A DNA stretch of 64,000 bases from Vermamoeba vermiformis (lineage: Eukaryota; Tubulinea; Echinamoebida). The notes beneath the pieces were generated by a model that made no database searches, had not been told where the DNA came from, and saw nothing but the letters and a program-made list of their open reading frames with translations. Positions 33,368 through 43,842 of the stretch are shown here, one piece after another. The stretch is taken from positions 186,001-250,000 of the forward strand of contig JBEWZL010000239.1 in the NCBI GenBank assembly GCA_045837725.1. Reading direction: 5' to 3'. The position numbers and the translations under genes are program-made. How positions within the stretch are numbered: the stretch's first letter is position 1; every line of letters begins with the position of its first letter.

Positions 33368-36058
33368 CTAGGGCAAATAACACTGCTGTACCATGCTCCG
33401 CTCGTTGCCAGATGAAGTCACAGTACTGACTGCTGGTGTACTTTGTGGCGTCTCTGTTGGCGCAGGAGGATTGTTCACGGGCGTTGCGTCAATCGGTGTC
33501 AACACACCACTTTGTGAGTTCACTGGTGCTTTAGGAACGATGCCTAACAGGAGTAAATATCACTGTTGTTGCCACTATGAGAGTCTCAAACTTACCATTG
33601 AGTTGAGTGTCGGTTGGTGCGCCAGTAGTATTCTTCACTTGATTGCCAAACTGATCGTACTGATTGTTGATTAAGTCTTTGACAACCTCTGCAGAAGTTG
33701 GCTCCGATGAGTTTCCTAGAAGATGACACGTGTCAGTTTTACACTAGTGGACGAGAGTCACTTTAACGTACCAGCACTGATCTCTAATTCAAGTTCTAAT
33801 GTTGATTCTCCTTGATGAATCATGCGCTTGGCGTTGTTTGTATTGACATGCAAGATTGACACACGCGCACTACGGATACCTGTCGTTGCGACAAGGGCCT
33901 CAATGACGATGTTAACAAACGTCGCCTCATTGAACGGTCCACTTGCAGTGAATGTCAATGTGAGTGATACGCCTGCACAATAAGCGCGTTAGCATGAACA
34001 CCAATTGTCATAAGAATCATTGAGACACGTACTTCTGGGACAAGCGAGTTGAGGAGTGATTGAGAATGTCAGCAAGTAGTCTTCGAGACGCCATTGGTAC
34101 TCTGCACTTGCATTCTGAAGCTGCACTCGTGCACTGAATGGGTAGTGGTCACCTGGTCCCACGTTGAACAACGTGACTGGTGCGACGTTCTATTGAAGTC
34201 TACGTTAGTACAAGTTTAATCGCCACTACTTACGCCTGGCGAGAGAGAATTTCTGTCAAGGACATAAGGTATTCTCAAACCATCTTGTTCGTTATTGTAG
34301 TATGAAAAGTAAGCCACATTGAACTCGTCGATGCAGTCGATCATCGGCACAACGTTGCTGATGGGCAAAGGCGAGAAAGTATGAATAACTCCGTTGTCTA
34401 CTGTGACATAGACGTTGCAATTGCCATCGAACACGGCCTCAGACTAGAAGAAAAAAAGTGTCAATAATAAAGACGACAATTTGACAGGCAGACTTGACAC
34501 GTGTCACGTCAACTTACGACTTTAGAATAAGGTGGAACTTGATCGAAGAGGCCAGTCGCGTTGACTCCCCACGTGTCCCAGTCCAAGACCATGAGCTGTA
34601 ACTCGCCACTCGAATCTACCGTAGTGAAGACAACCATGTTGTCAGCTTAAGAATAAAAAATTAATAACTAATCAACAGTACTACTAGAATACTATTATCG
34701 GGCTATCTCGCCACTGTGTGCCTTACGAATTGAAAAAGTTGGGTTTCCGGCGAATCCTTTGCCTTGCAGTACAGTGACGTTGTTAAAGAAGTCCATAATA
34801 ACCTAATAATACATCAATATCGACTACTATGTGTTTGGATCTGAAGTACTTACGTCACCATTGCTAGCACTGAAAGAGGCGAGAGCTTTTGAACCTCGAA
34901 TGATAGGCGAATATTGAAGTTGAAGATTTGCTCCAAAATACTTGACCGATTGCGATGCATCAGTCTAAGACAGGTTCAATTGGCATTAGTTCATTGTAAG
35001 AGGCTATTATCTCCTATTATTTCATTCGACTTACGAGATTCATGGAAGAAATGAAGTTTTGATCCTTCCAAAACAAAAACAAAACGTCGTCAACCATGTA
35101 CGGGTCAACATCCGGGTTTGTCTGAACCTGAGAATATCCGCGTACCGTCCCTTCCCAGCCAATAGTAGTCGTAACCATACCATCAAAATCCCTAACCATT
35201 ACCAGCACATCTGCGCCACCTGATGGGTCCTGGTAGACCATAATATTTCGGAGGTTGCCAATCAGTTTCTGCGATATTGAACCAATGCCGCCAGTTGCAA
35301 TATCTAAGTCATAAGCTTGCGAGGTATTGTCTCTTGGCATCCGGGGACTAAAAAGAAGCAGAAGTGTGTCTTGATAGGGGACCAACGGTTGAATAGTCTC
35401 CACACTAACGAGGTCGGTGAAGTTCGCCATGACGTATGAAAGATCTTCATTCATGAGTACTGTTCCGTTAATGCCAGAGAGAGCAACAGATCCGTTCTGC
35501 AAGATCGTGGGTATGGCTTGCACAAAAGGAAGCTCGCTTAATAAATTAGTCAGCAGCGTTCATCCACTTAAGGAATAACATTATATTAAAAAAAATAAGT
35601 AAGTTATTCCGTAATAAAAAGATCTTACGCTCCACTCCATGATGGCTTTCTTCCTAAGATGTATGAACGAATTGAATATTGTCCTGACTCGTTCGCTACC
35701 ATATAGAACTTATCCTGTTTGACAGATCCAGTCAAACACTGATCTGCATCCGTCAATTTCTTACCTGGGAAAGGATAGGAGGCAGCAGCACTGCATTATA
35801 TACGCCGGGACTCTTCCATGTGTCGTTGAACACCAGTGTTCTTCCTGGTGTTATTGACGCACACAAGATCTAAAAAATTAGCTCATTAAAATTCTGTTAC
35901 AAATCAACAGACGGATCCAGACTTACAGTAGCATTTAGTTGATTGTTTTTCTCGCGGTTTGCTCTGTACATTGGGTATGCCGAATTCGCAAGATTAATAC
36001 TCTGCACTCCGATCGTGAAGAGGCACGTAATTAATAAAATGTAATATGTTGCGGCCAT
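33368..36058 (-). CDS. Secreted surface protein, tandem copy C, tail lost by frameshift
   Basis: The third tandem paralogue has a signal peptide (YYILLITCLFTIGVQS) and the same exon arrangement. It is the most divergent copy in the middle (35017-35523). The last exon follows A and B through the Pro/Thr stalk (GIVPKAPVNSQSGVLTP) but then reads SSGNERSMVQQCYLP and stops at 33368. The hydrophobic GPI-type tail exists in the next frame (TAVLFALVVLALAH, stop at 33345), so one base gained or lost near 33390-33410 has removed it. As it stands the protein should be secreted rather than anchored. No splice that restores the tail frame is evident; a base-calling error is possible. Confidence 0.72.
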
Positions 36059-36506
36059 CTTCCATTTGTAAATGAAAATAAAACAAATCACTTGCAACCA
36101 GACAACAAAAGACGATCACAAGCAATGTTTGTAATGACTTCCCGGGACTACGAGATCTCACTCGAAGCACGCTTTAATAGTTAAAACAAGAGTTAATTAT
36201 ATTTAGATAGTACGCACAAGACTTTTATTACCGAGATCTTGAGTAGCATAGCTTGGCAGAAGAGCTGCGGTGCGATCAAGGATCTGTCATTTTTGTGTGT
36301 ACACATTTCATTTTGCGGCAAAAATCCCGCGGCACAAATTTTCCTCTGTTTACGACGGGCTGGCCAAAATGCATGTACGCTCAATAAACTGATCGCACGG
36401 CGTTTGTTGGATGGTTCTGAAGATAACCGATCCCAGATCCAACGCGAAAATGGTAACCAGATTCTTTCGCTGTAATCAACTGCAATAACTAGAGGCAATG
36501 ATGCCA
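36059..36506. promoter_or_regulatory. Spacer between the array and the TFIIB-like gene
   Basis: 448 bases between two minus-strand genes. No convincing exon is seen. It must hold the 3' end of the TFIIB-like transcript and the promoter of copy C. Confidence 0.35.
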
Positions 36507-39243
36507 TCAAGATTTTTGTTTCTTTGGCGGGCTTTCATCGGGCAACGGATCCGCTTTTCGCTTGTTGTTTGTTGCTGTACCCGGCGACAACATCGTATTG
36601 TTGCTGTTATTGTTGATGTTCATATTCACATTGTTATTGAGCGGCTCGCTTGGCTTGGGCGGAAGAACTCGAGCACTAGTATTCACGGCACTGAACGCTA
36701 CTGGAGAAATCGTCGGAGATAACATGGGAGGGCTGATATGACCCACTGGACTTGTGCTCACAAACCTCTGTTTGCTCGTGGGTGAGAGTTGCTGTAGCAA
36801 GTGAAATGCAGCTTGAAGTTGTGGCTCAGAAGTCACGATGGATCCAGTACGAGGACTGACAGGTGACATTTGACCAGGGGTATTGACAGTACTTTGGAGA
36901 GGTGAGATTGCTCCTAATTGCGGCAACGGCAATAGTGTGACAATGCCAGGGCCAGTGACTGAATGTTGTCCCAATGACGGGCTCAAACTAGTGTTGTTGA
37001 CCACGAGGCTCGAGATGTTTGATGCTGGTAGCGGTGCAATGTTCTTTAACGGAGACCGCATTTGAGGTTGTAGAACTACACTCGCTTGCTGTGGCTGAAG
37101 TATGGTATTGTTTCCACTGCCTGGTTGAATGACCTTGACGGGTGAAAGTGCTGGTTTGGGCAAGATGTTCGGTGGTGCTGTTGTTGTGGTACTGTTCGAT
37201 GCTGGTTGTGAATGTATTACTAGCTGTGAGGGCTTTGCGTTGTTGTTCGCGCCTTTCTTCGGTGCCATTTGCGGCGTTGGTTTGCTTGCGCCAGGTGTTG
37301 GAGTAGCCTGAGGCTTGTTCGGAGCCGATGACTTTGCAGCTCCAGCTGACGGTGTGCTCGAGTTATTATTCGATGCCACAGGGGCCTTCTTATCTTCCTT
37401 AGTGTCTATTATTATCGTTAGTACTTACGTGGCATAAAAAGTCATTGGTATCGTCATACCTGTCTCCGCTTTGTGCAAAGCTGAAAGTGAATTCTTGTGT
37501 TCTTTGGGAATAATCTGATCATAATGTGGTTTCAAATCCTTTAGTGTGCCGCGTAGCGTTGCTTCTGCACGGCCTGCTTGCGTGGCAATTTCAGTTTGTG
37601 TTCTCTTCTCGCCAGATAAATTGCACGCAATGTAACTATGATTCAATTAGCACCCATTACGATACTCTATTTTGCTAATTTCAACGTACATTACTGCCGC
37701 GGCAATACTCACTGGATTATTGCGCGTGATAGTCGCGTAATTATCGATTCGAACAGAAATCTCGACCGCGAGATCGATTGTGCGGTCAGTCAACTTCAAT
37801 TGCTTGCCAATGCGATGCTAATAAAATATGATTAATATTATAATAGGAACATATCATAGCCAACACCTACTATATGGGCAACCGCTGTACTCGCCGATTG
37901 GGGCGTTGTCAGGTTATTGTTCGACACCACAGGTTGCTGCTCTGTAGTTGCAACGTGCACGTGCGGAATTTCTTTTTCATGTGCTAATATTAATGTTTGT
38001 GCCTCTCTGTGTTAAATAGGATAAGATACATGATCGAAAATGATCAATTAATCTGCCTTACTTGAGATAAATATGAAAGTGCTTCTTCTTGCCCGTAGTT
38101 ATCTCGGTGACTTTATCGAGTCCTAGTGGTCGTGTCTTCTTACTGAGCTCGTAAACTAATGCACCTGCCATGCTCGCTATATTTTTAGTCTTTTTGTCTC
38201 CCGTTGAAGTTGCTATATGTAGCTTCAATCTATTGAACACGCGTTATTAAAAACTTTGAAAAAAGTTGTTCGCTTACAATTCTTTGCTCTTCTTGCTAAT
38301 TTCTATATCAAGACCTAACTTTGCGACTAATTTTTCCACGACAAAATATCCCGTGATCAAATCTTTAATTCTTTTCTGTTGAATTGACGCAGGAGATGTC
38401 ATATTGCTGTGAGAACTCATGCTGTTGCTACCACTTCCAATACCACTATTAGTATTGCTTATGACATTACTCGATGAATTTGATAATTCGCCGTGCAAAT
38501 GAGGCACGTGCAAATGAGTGCTAGTGACAGCGGGCATTGGATCCGCGAACATATTAGTATTTTCGTTGATAATAGCATTGGTGATATTTGGCTTTGGTGC
38601 TAATGTATCCTCTGTATTTTTTGAATTGCGTAGAGCCTTTGCAAATTCACGCACGAATTTTTGTAATTCTGCCATTTGGCCAGGAAGCGAGCTAAAAATT
38701 CATGTTCAGCCTATTAGGATCAAAATAACTTATAATTAAACAATACCTCGAAGCACTTGAATACAATACATATCGATCGCTTTCTAAGACTGAATAGGCG
38801 GTCACGAGTCTTTCGGCTTGAAATTGGTCCTGAGGCTTGCGCTAAAATAAAGCACGCGATTAAAAGTCGCTTATATTGCGAGTATTTTATCCTAATTTAC
38901 CTCATATACATCGGGAAAATCGCTGGTGTACGCGTACAAAGGTCTGCTTTCGGTTCGTTCTACGATCGTCGGCAAAAAGTGAGATCGCTTTTCTTCGACA
39001 ATTGTCCCACATTTCAGGCAGCTTATTTTGTTATCCTTGCTAAGTAAAATATTAGTTTACGAATTTCGGTACTTGATTTAATAAAAATTGATGAAAAACT
39101 GTTCGAGATTTACCGAAACAGAGAAAATAGATACTAAAGCAACGAATAACCGCGCTATTCCGTAATAAATTAAATAATATTACTCACGTCTCAAATTCAT
39201 TTAAAGAATGACACCAAGGACATTCAACACAAGATCCCTGCAT
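36507..39243 (-). CDS. Divergent TFIIB-family factor
   Basis: Nine exons (39243-39188, 39039-38901, 38841-38747, 38691-38278, 38229-38062, 38006-37871, 37817-37690, 37635-37460, 37405-36507) give 736 residues. It has the TFIIB-family order: an N-terminal zinc ribbon (CPWC ... CLKCGT), then two cyclin-like folds. The second, HRIGKQLKLTDRTIDLAVEI ... VSIAAAVMYIACNLSGEKRT, aligns well with the second cyclin fold of the canonical TFIIB next door. The first fold is interrupted by an Asn/Ser/Gly-rich insert of about 90 residues. A 300-residue tail rich in Pro, Ser, Gln and Asn ends KRKADPLPDESPPKKQKS, a nuclear signal. It is neither canonical TFIIB nor an obvious BRF1 (no BRF homology block seen). 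A gene-selective or Pol III/TFIIB-paralogue role is inference. Confidence 0.85.
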
Positions 39244-39584
39244 TTTTGCCGATCAAATCTAACCGAAGACTATCGCATTCCGAAATATCTCAATAAATAA
39301 CAAATATAAAACCTATCGTGGGTCAATGCCGTTAGGAAGATTACTTAATTCTTGTGGAACTGAGCGAAAACAAGCTGGTCAAAAAAAGTCAAAGCGAAAA
39401 ACATAAATTCGTAACTTTTCTTCGGTCATTTTATCCTCCTTGCCGAAAAACGAAGAACCACAACTCTCTGTTTTACGGCATAAACGTTTAGAAAACAATT
39501 ATCAAAAGTTGGGATTAACTTCTTCGACTTTCTGTAAATAAGATTACATCAACCAAGCAAATCTATTGCACTACCAATCCGAAA
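39244..39584. promoter_or_regulatory. Divergent promoter shared by two TFIIB-family genes
   Basis: 341 bases separate the divergent starts of the TFIIB-like gene (ATG 39243, minus) and TFIIB (ATG 39585, plus). There is no room for another gene, so both basal-factor genes are driven from this stretch, which makes co-regulation or cross-regulation possible. No TATA box is obvious. Confidence 0.6.
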
Positions 39585-40917
39585 ATGATGTCCATTGACT
39601 ATGTTCAAACTCGTATTGACACTACGGCTGGTATGCTAGAATGCCCGGTTTGTCGCAATTCGTCGCAATTTGTAGAGGGTAGGCATTCCTTAGTCTTTCT
39701 CGCTTTCAGAGATTGGATTTATAATAAAACCCAATACGAATTATTCCTACATATAACTCACCCTTCATATTTAAAGATCCCGCAAAAGGAGACATTGTTT
39801 GCGCGAATTGTGGTTGCGTTATGAGTGAAAGAATAATAGATGAGGGCCGCGAGTGGAGAAACTTCAGTGACAGTGACAAAGACCGCTCTCGAGCTGAAGG
39901 AGTGGACGAGTTTATAAGTACGATGTCTTATAATATTTTTCTGGCTCGGTTTCTTTTTTGCTTCATTTGTCTATTCTTTTAAATGATCGGATGGGAATAT
40001 TAACGTTTACTGCCCAGATGAGCTTACCACCGATATCTCTCGCTCACCCAATGCCACTGGCGATATGGCTCGCATGTCCAAAGTTCAAAATCGCATTGCT
40101 GTAGGTGTCATTTTCGAAGCAGCATCTAATCGGCAAAAAGCGGGAACTTCGGTACTAACGTTCTTTTTCCTTTCTAGTTGGATTCTAACGCGCGTAACCT
40201 CGTCTCTGCTTTCGAAAAGATCGGTCACTATGCCGAGGTTATGAAGCTCCCTAATACTATTAGAGTACGCATAAATTTTTCCGGCGCCTCGATCGTGGTT
40301 TCGAAATCTAACCCTTGTTTTTCTTCTAGAACAAAGCGAAGAGTCTTTATAAACAATTCGAGGAGAAACGCTCGAAGACAATGAGAGGCACCAAGAAAGA
40401 GGCTATTATTGCCGCTGTGTTGTACATGGCTTGCAAAGAAGAGCTGGTGCCTCGTACCTTCAAAGAATTGGCCAAAGAAACTGGCATTAAAGAGAAAGAC
40501 ATTCGCAAATTCTACCGCAACTTGACCCAATTGTTGCCTAAGACGGTCAATACCGCTCAAGCTGTTTCACCTGTTGATTTGGTGGTACGTAACGGTCACT
40601 TTTCGAATCTGATCTTATGCTCAATATTGATTGCTTAGAACCGCTTCTGTTCCAAACTCAAACTCCCCCACGAAATTGTCACAGCTGCATGCGCTGTGGC
40701 AGATAAAGCCAATCCTCAACTCGAAGGCAAGAGTCCTAGCTCGATCGCTGCTGCTAGCATTTTGATGGTTACCAAACTGAGCGACCAAAAGCGATGGGAG
40801 AAGGACATTGCCGAGGCTGCCAGCATTTCACCGACGACTATCAGAAACGTTTACAAAGAAATGCAAATGCTTCCGGGCTTGTTGCCAGTTGAGAATCCGA
40901 CGCCCAAGACAAACTAA
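39585..40917 (+). CDS. Transcription initiation factor TFIIB
   Basis: Six exons (39585-39678, 39777-39917, 40018-40100, 40178-40264, 40330-40584, 40639-40917) give 312 residues, the canonical size. The zinc ribbon is MLECPVC ... VCANCGCV; the B-reader/B-linker region follows as DEGREWRNFSDSDK. The two cyclin folds contain GTKKEAIIAAVLYMACKEE and GKSPSSIAAASILMVTKLS. TFIIB bridges TBP-DNA and RNA polymerase II and sets the start site. The product looks complete and conventional, without an added tail. It is divergent from the TFIIB-like gene on its left. The first two codons are both ATG; the first is used. Confidence 0.97.
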
Positions 40918-41132
40918 GCGAGATTTTTCATTAACGGCGCATAGAGAACAAAGGTAGTGCGAAGTAACTGATATATTTTGTGCTACTACGTGACTCTTTG
41001 AAGCCCTCAAATCTGAAAAACAAAACAAACAACAAAAATGTAAAATACGTTGCAAATCTGTATAAAGTTTGTAAATTAGCAGCGGAAACGAAATAAATCG
41101 TTTAAAAAGGAATGTTGTTTTATTATTTACAA

Positions 41133-43392
41133 TTACATTTTGTCAAGATAAAGAGGAAGGGTAAAGGTTTTGCCTTTGACGAGATCCTCGATTCCCTCGC
41201 CGCGGTATGTTACGAGCGGTGATATTTCGCATAACTCTGTAGTGTCCTTGTCGCGGATGACCTTGCCACCAGCAGCCTCGATGAATCGAATGTGGAGGTT
41301 GGACAAGTGTTGGCGGCAAGTTCGAGGGTTGTCAGATGCCGCATTTTCATCATTCTTCAAAGGAGAGAACTCTTCACTTCGAAGGACCTATTGGTGGGTA
41401 AAAAGAATTATTAGCAAGAGACAAGGGAGAAACAGAAAGCTCGCCAGCAAAAAAAAAAAATCAATGTGCCAACCCCTGGAATTGAACCAGGATTTTTGGA
41501 GCCACAATCCAATGTTCTTCCGTTGAACTAGGTCGGCTTGGTTGATTTTTGATTGTCGACGAGACCCGATCACTTAGGATATCTCGAACATCTATCCTTC
41601 CGATCTGCGTCTTGTGCTTACCTCCAATGCTACCATGTTTTTCGAGAATTCAAACACGTCAAAGACAAACAGTTCCATCTTCCAACCGTTGTTGACTGAC
41701 GGGGTTTCTGTCTCACCGCGCTCGTTAACACACGGGATCTTCTTCTTTGCAATATGATAACTAGTGATGCTATTAGCCCATGATAGTGACTTAACACGAG
41801 GTGAATACTTACGGAAGTGTATGAAGGGCAGTGCGTGTGATGTACTTGATAAAGTCCAATGAGAAGTCGTTCAACACAATATGACTCCAGTTGTACAACA
41901 GCTCTTTCGTCTCTGGATCACGTGCCTGTCTTCGTTGAGGATCGATCTCGCTGTACTCAATGACAGAGTGCTTATCATCTTTTAAGCATAGCACACCGAC
42001 TGGTTCCTCAGGATAAGCCTATTGCAAGTTCGTAAGACAGATCTCGAAGATTTCAGAGGTATTTCATACCTTCGCGACGACTTTTGCAGCGCAATCAGCT
42101 TTCTTTTCTTTGCAGAACCCAACGAACAAAGGATCCGCTACGCGTACCAAGATGTTATCAACGCAGTACGAGCTGATCCACGTGACGCCTCTTCGTTCCA
42201 TATCGTCCAATGTGCCCGTCTGCACAAGAGCGGCGTACAATCCACCATTGCCGTTCGGTGCGGTGGCAATCTAATTTCATGAATGAGCATAAAGAGTTGC
42301 CACAAGGAAAGCAAGGTTACCTTGTGTTTGGTTTCAAGAATTATTTTGCCCTCGGGTGTAATGCACGGGAACTCTTCTTGTTTGAAGAAAATAACTTGAT
42401 CTTTCTCGAGACCGAAGAAATTGTTCTTTTCGAAAAATTCTTTCGTTGGTGCATCCGTCGCAAAACTTGTCATAATGTACCAAGGCAAACTGACGCACTC
42501 TATCGAGGTAATTAGTTCGTATTAATATTAAATAAGATGCATACTCTTTCCAGAGAATTCGGATGCTAAGAATTGTAAGCGGAGAATGCGCTCGGCCTGA
42601 ATTTGGTACAATGATTTTCCTGAAGGTGTTCCGACCAGTGCAACGTAGTTAAAGGTAATAAATCGAAATTTGCAATAAAATTATATATGAAAATAATAGT
42701 ATTAAGGATATCATACATTCCCTTCGGTAAATCAGATCCCAAGCGCGTGCCCTAGGCGGAACATTAGATCTTGCAACAATTTTCAGACTATTAAATTTGC
42801 AATACCTGTCCTCCGGCCATCAACAATAGTGCTACGTGTCCGTCGGCGATTTCTTGGTAACCAATTGATAGCCATCGCTTTCTATCCTCAGGTGTGACGT
42901 CCGACAATTTGGTAATATCCTTCATGGGTTTAATTTCGACTCCTTTTTCTTCGCGACCTTCGCCAGACTTTTGAACTATACTGGTATTAAATATGCACGT
43001 GAAATCAAGTAAACTTACGAATATTGAAGCTGAAGCCTATGAAAAAGATTCCAGTTAGATCTTGCAGTGCCACGTCGACCGAAAATTTTTTAATTTTATT
43101 ACCTTTAGTAATCTGCTCTTGGTAAATATCGTTCACGAGTTTGACGTCGATTCCCTTAATTTTAAAATTATAAATAACCGTTTTTTTATCAAAAGTTTCG
43201 GATGCTGGTACTTGCACCGAAGGAATTTTACAACATCACGATTTGTTTCTAATAATATTATTAGGGTACCTTCAATTGTTGGAGGAGCTTTGCTTTTTCT
43301 TCGGGATTGAGCTTATGGACGAACTTGAACACGTGTCCTTGGCCAGCTTCGACCCATTTTGCTCTAATTTCCTCAAATTCAATGTCACCCAT
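41133..43392 (-). CDS. UAP1: UDP-N-acetylglucosamine pyrophosphorylase
   Basis: About eleven exons, roughly 500 residues. It makes UDP-GlcNAc from GlcNAc-1-phosphate and UTP in the cytosol, feeding chitin or cell-wall, N-glycan and GPI synthesis. Evidence: the N-terminal helix ([20 protein letters not shown]), the nucleotide loop LLMAGGQ + [11 protein letters not shown] split by an intron, [13 protein letters not shown], a UTP-binding region with [10 protein letters not shown], and a C-terminal [11 protein letters not shown] segment. One intron (42711-42638) begins ATATCCTT and ends AC, as a U12-type AT-AC intron; without it the frame does not connect. The last intron (41621-41388, 234 nt) contains a complete tRNA-His gene on the same strand. 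The last exon ends [12 protein letters not shown]. Confidence 0.93.
41449..41460 (-). terminator. Poly-T Pol III terminator of the nested tRNA-His
   Basis: Twelve consecutive T on the minus strand start six bases after the 3' end of the tRNA, as expected for RNA polymerase III termination. Confidence 0.85.
41467..41537 (-). tRNA. tRNA-His (anticodon GUG), nested in a UAP1 intron
   Basis: A 71-base cloverleaf including the discriminator A. The acceptor stem GCCGACC pairs with GGTTGGC. The D arm is GTTCAACGGAAGAAC. The anticodon arm TTGGA-TTGTGGC-TCCAA carries GTG at positions 34-36. The T arm is CCTGG-TTCAATT-CCAGG. There is no intron and no encoded CCA. A run of 12 T follows at 41460-41449 as a Pol III terminator. 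The internal A and B boxes (GTTCAACGG region and GGTTCAATTCC) are present. It lies on the same strand as UAP1, within its last intron. Confidence 0.95.
42638..42711 (-). other. Putative U12-type AT-AC intron in UAP1
   Basis: On the minus strand, the exon ending GGAATGTATG is followed by ATATCCTT, the exact U12-dependent AT-AC donor. The 74-base intron contains ACCTTTAACT close to its end, similar to the U12 branch-site consensus, with the branch A about 10-11 bases before the terminal AC. Splicing joins TATG to TGGTCGG in phase, reading [13 protein letters not shown], which aligns with the conserved GMY-GLPS-K region of UAP1. There is no AG acceptor in the interval, so a normal GT-AG solution is not available. 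Confidence 0.75.
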
Positions 43393-43467
43393 TGTGGTGG
43401 AGGTTCGCTCTCAAATTGATAACAGGATTTTTCCGCATCTGGCCAAAAACAAGTTCGCGTGGTTTAC

Positions 43468-43791
43468 GATATCCTAAGTGATCGGGTCCTGTCGACCCGA
43501 AAAGCCAAAATTAACCAAGCCGACCTAGTTCAACGGAAGAACATTGGATTGTGGCTCCAAAAATCCTGGTTCAATTCCAGGGGTTGGCACATTGATTTTT
43601 TTTTTTTTTTTTTTGCTGCGTTGTTTGTCACTTATCTCGTGCTCATTCTTTTTTACCCAACAATAGGTCCTTCGAAGTGAAGAGTTCTCTCCTGTGAAAA
43701 ATGATGAAAATGCTGCAGCTGATAACCCGCGAACTTGTCGTCAACACTTGTCCTATCTCCACACTCGATTCATCGAAGCTGGTAGGAAGGT
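43468..43791 (+). pseudogene. Inverted duplicate of the UAP1 last intron and exon start (with tRNA-His)
   Basis: This reads, in order: intron sequence, tRNA-His, a poly-T run, an ACAATAG splice-acceptor-like site, then an exon fragment encoding [17 protein letters not shown] and HTRFIEAGRKV, which matches the last exon of UAP1 with a few substitutions and a short deletion. It then leaves UAP1 similarity. It lies just upstream of the UAP1 start (43392), in the opposite orientation, and ends about 50 bases before the PSMD5 stop. It cannot make a protein of its own and is a fragment left by an inverted duplication. Confidence 0.85.
43519..43589 (+). tRNA. tRNA-His (anticodon GUG), duplicate copy
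   Basis: The 71 bases read the same as the copy at 41467-41537, with all stems and the GTG anticodon intact. It is followed by a longer T run (about 20, from 43595). It sits in the spacer between UAP1 and PSMD5 within the inverted duplicate. Identical mature sequence despite diverged flanks suggests that both copies are functional and under selection. Confidence 0.93.
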
Positions 43792-43842
43792 ACTTTGTCG
43801 CAGTTCACAAGCAATCATTACGTGTACAAAAAAAGGATAAAT

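Larger units (their letters stand above)
27234..36058 (-). repeat. Three-copy tandem gene array
   Basis: Three head-to-tail copies with a period of about 2.9-3.0 kb cover this interval, separated by only about 200 bases. Exon and intron positions match. The C-terminal exons of A and B are nearly identical. The short spacers (30093-30283 and 33144-33367) must hold each promoter; no TATA box stands out in them. Confidence 0.9.
41260..41583 (-). repeat. Source arm of an inverted duplication (UAP1 last intron plus exon)
   Basis: This stretch, read on the minus strand, is matched in inverted orientation at 43468-43791. It includes intron sequence, the tRNA-His gene, its poly-T terminator, the 3' splice site and the first part of the last UAP1 exon. 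The two arms are about 1.9 kb apart and clearly similar, with scattered differences. Confidence 0.85.

Noticed and set aside
43459-43680. Short plus-strand reading frame over the tRNA copy
   Set aside because: It is the tRNA-His and its poly-T terminator read as codons; the same happens on the minus strand at 41388-41573.
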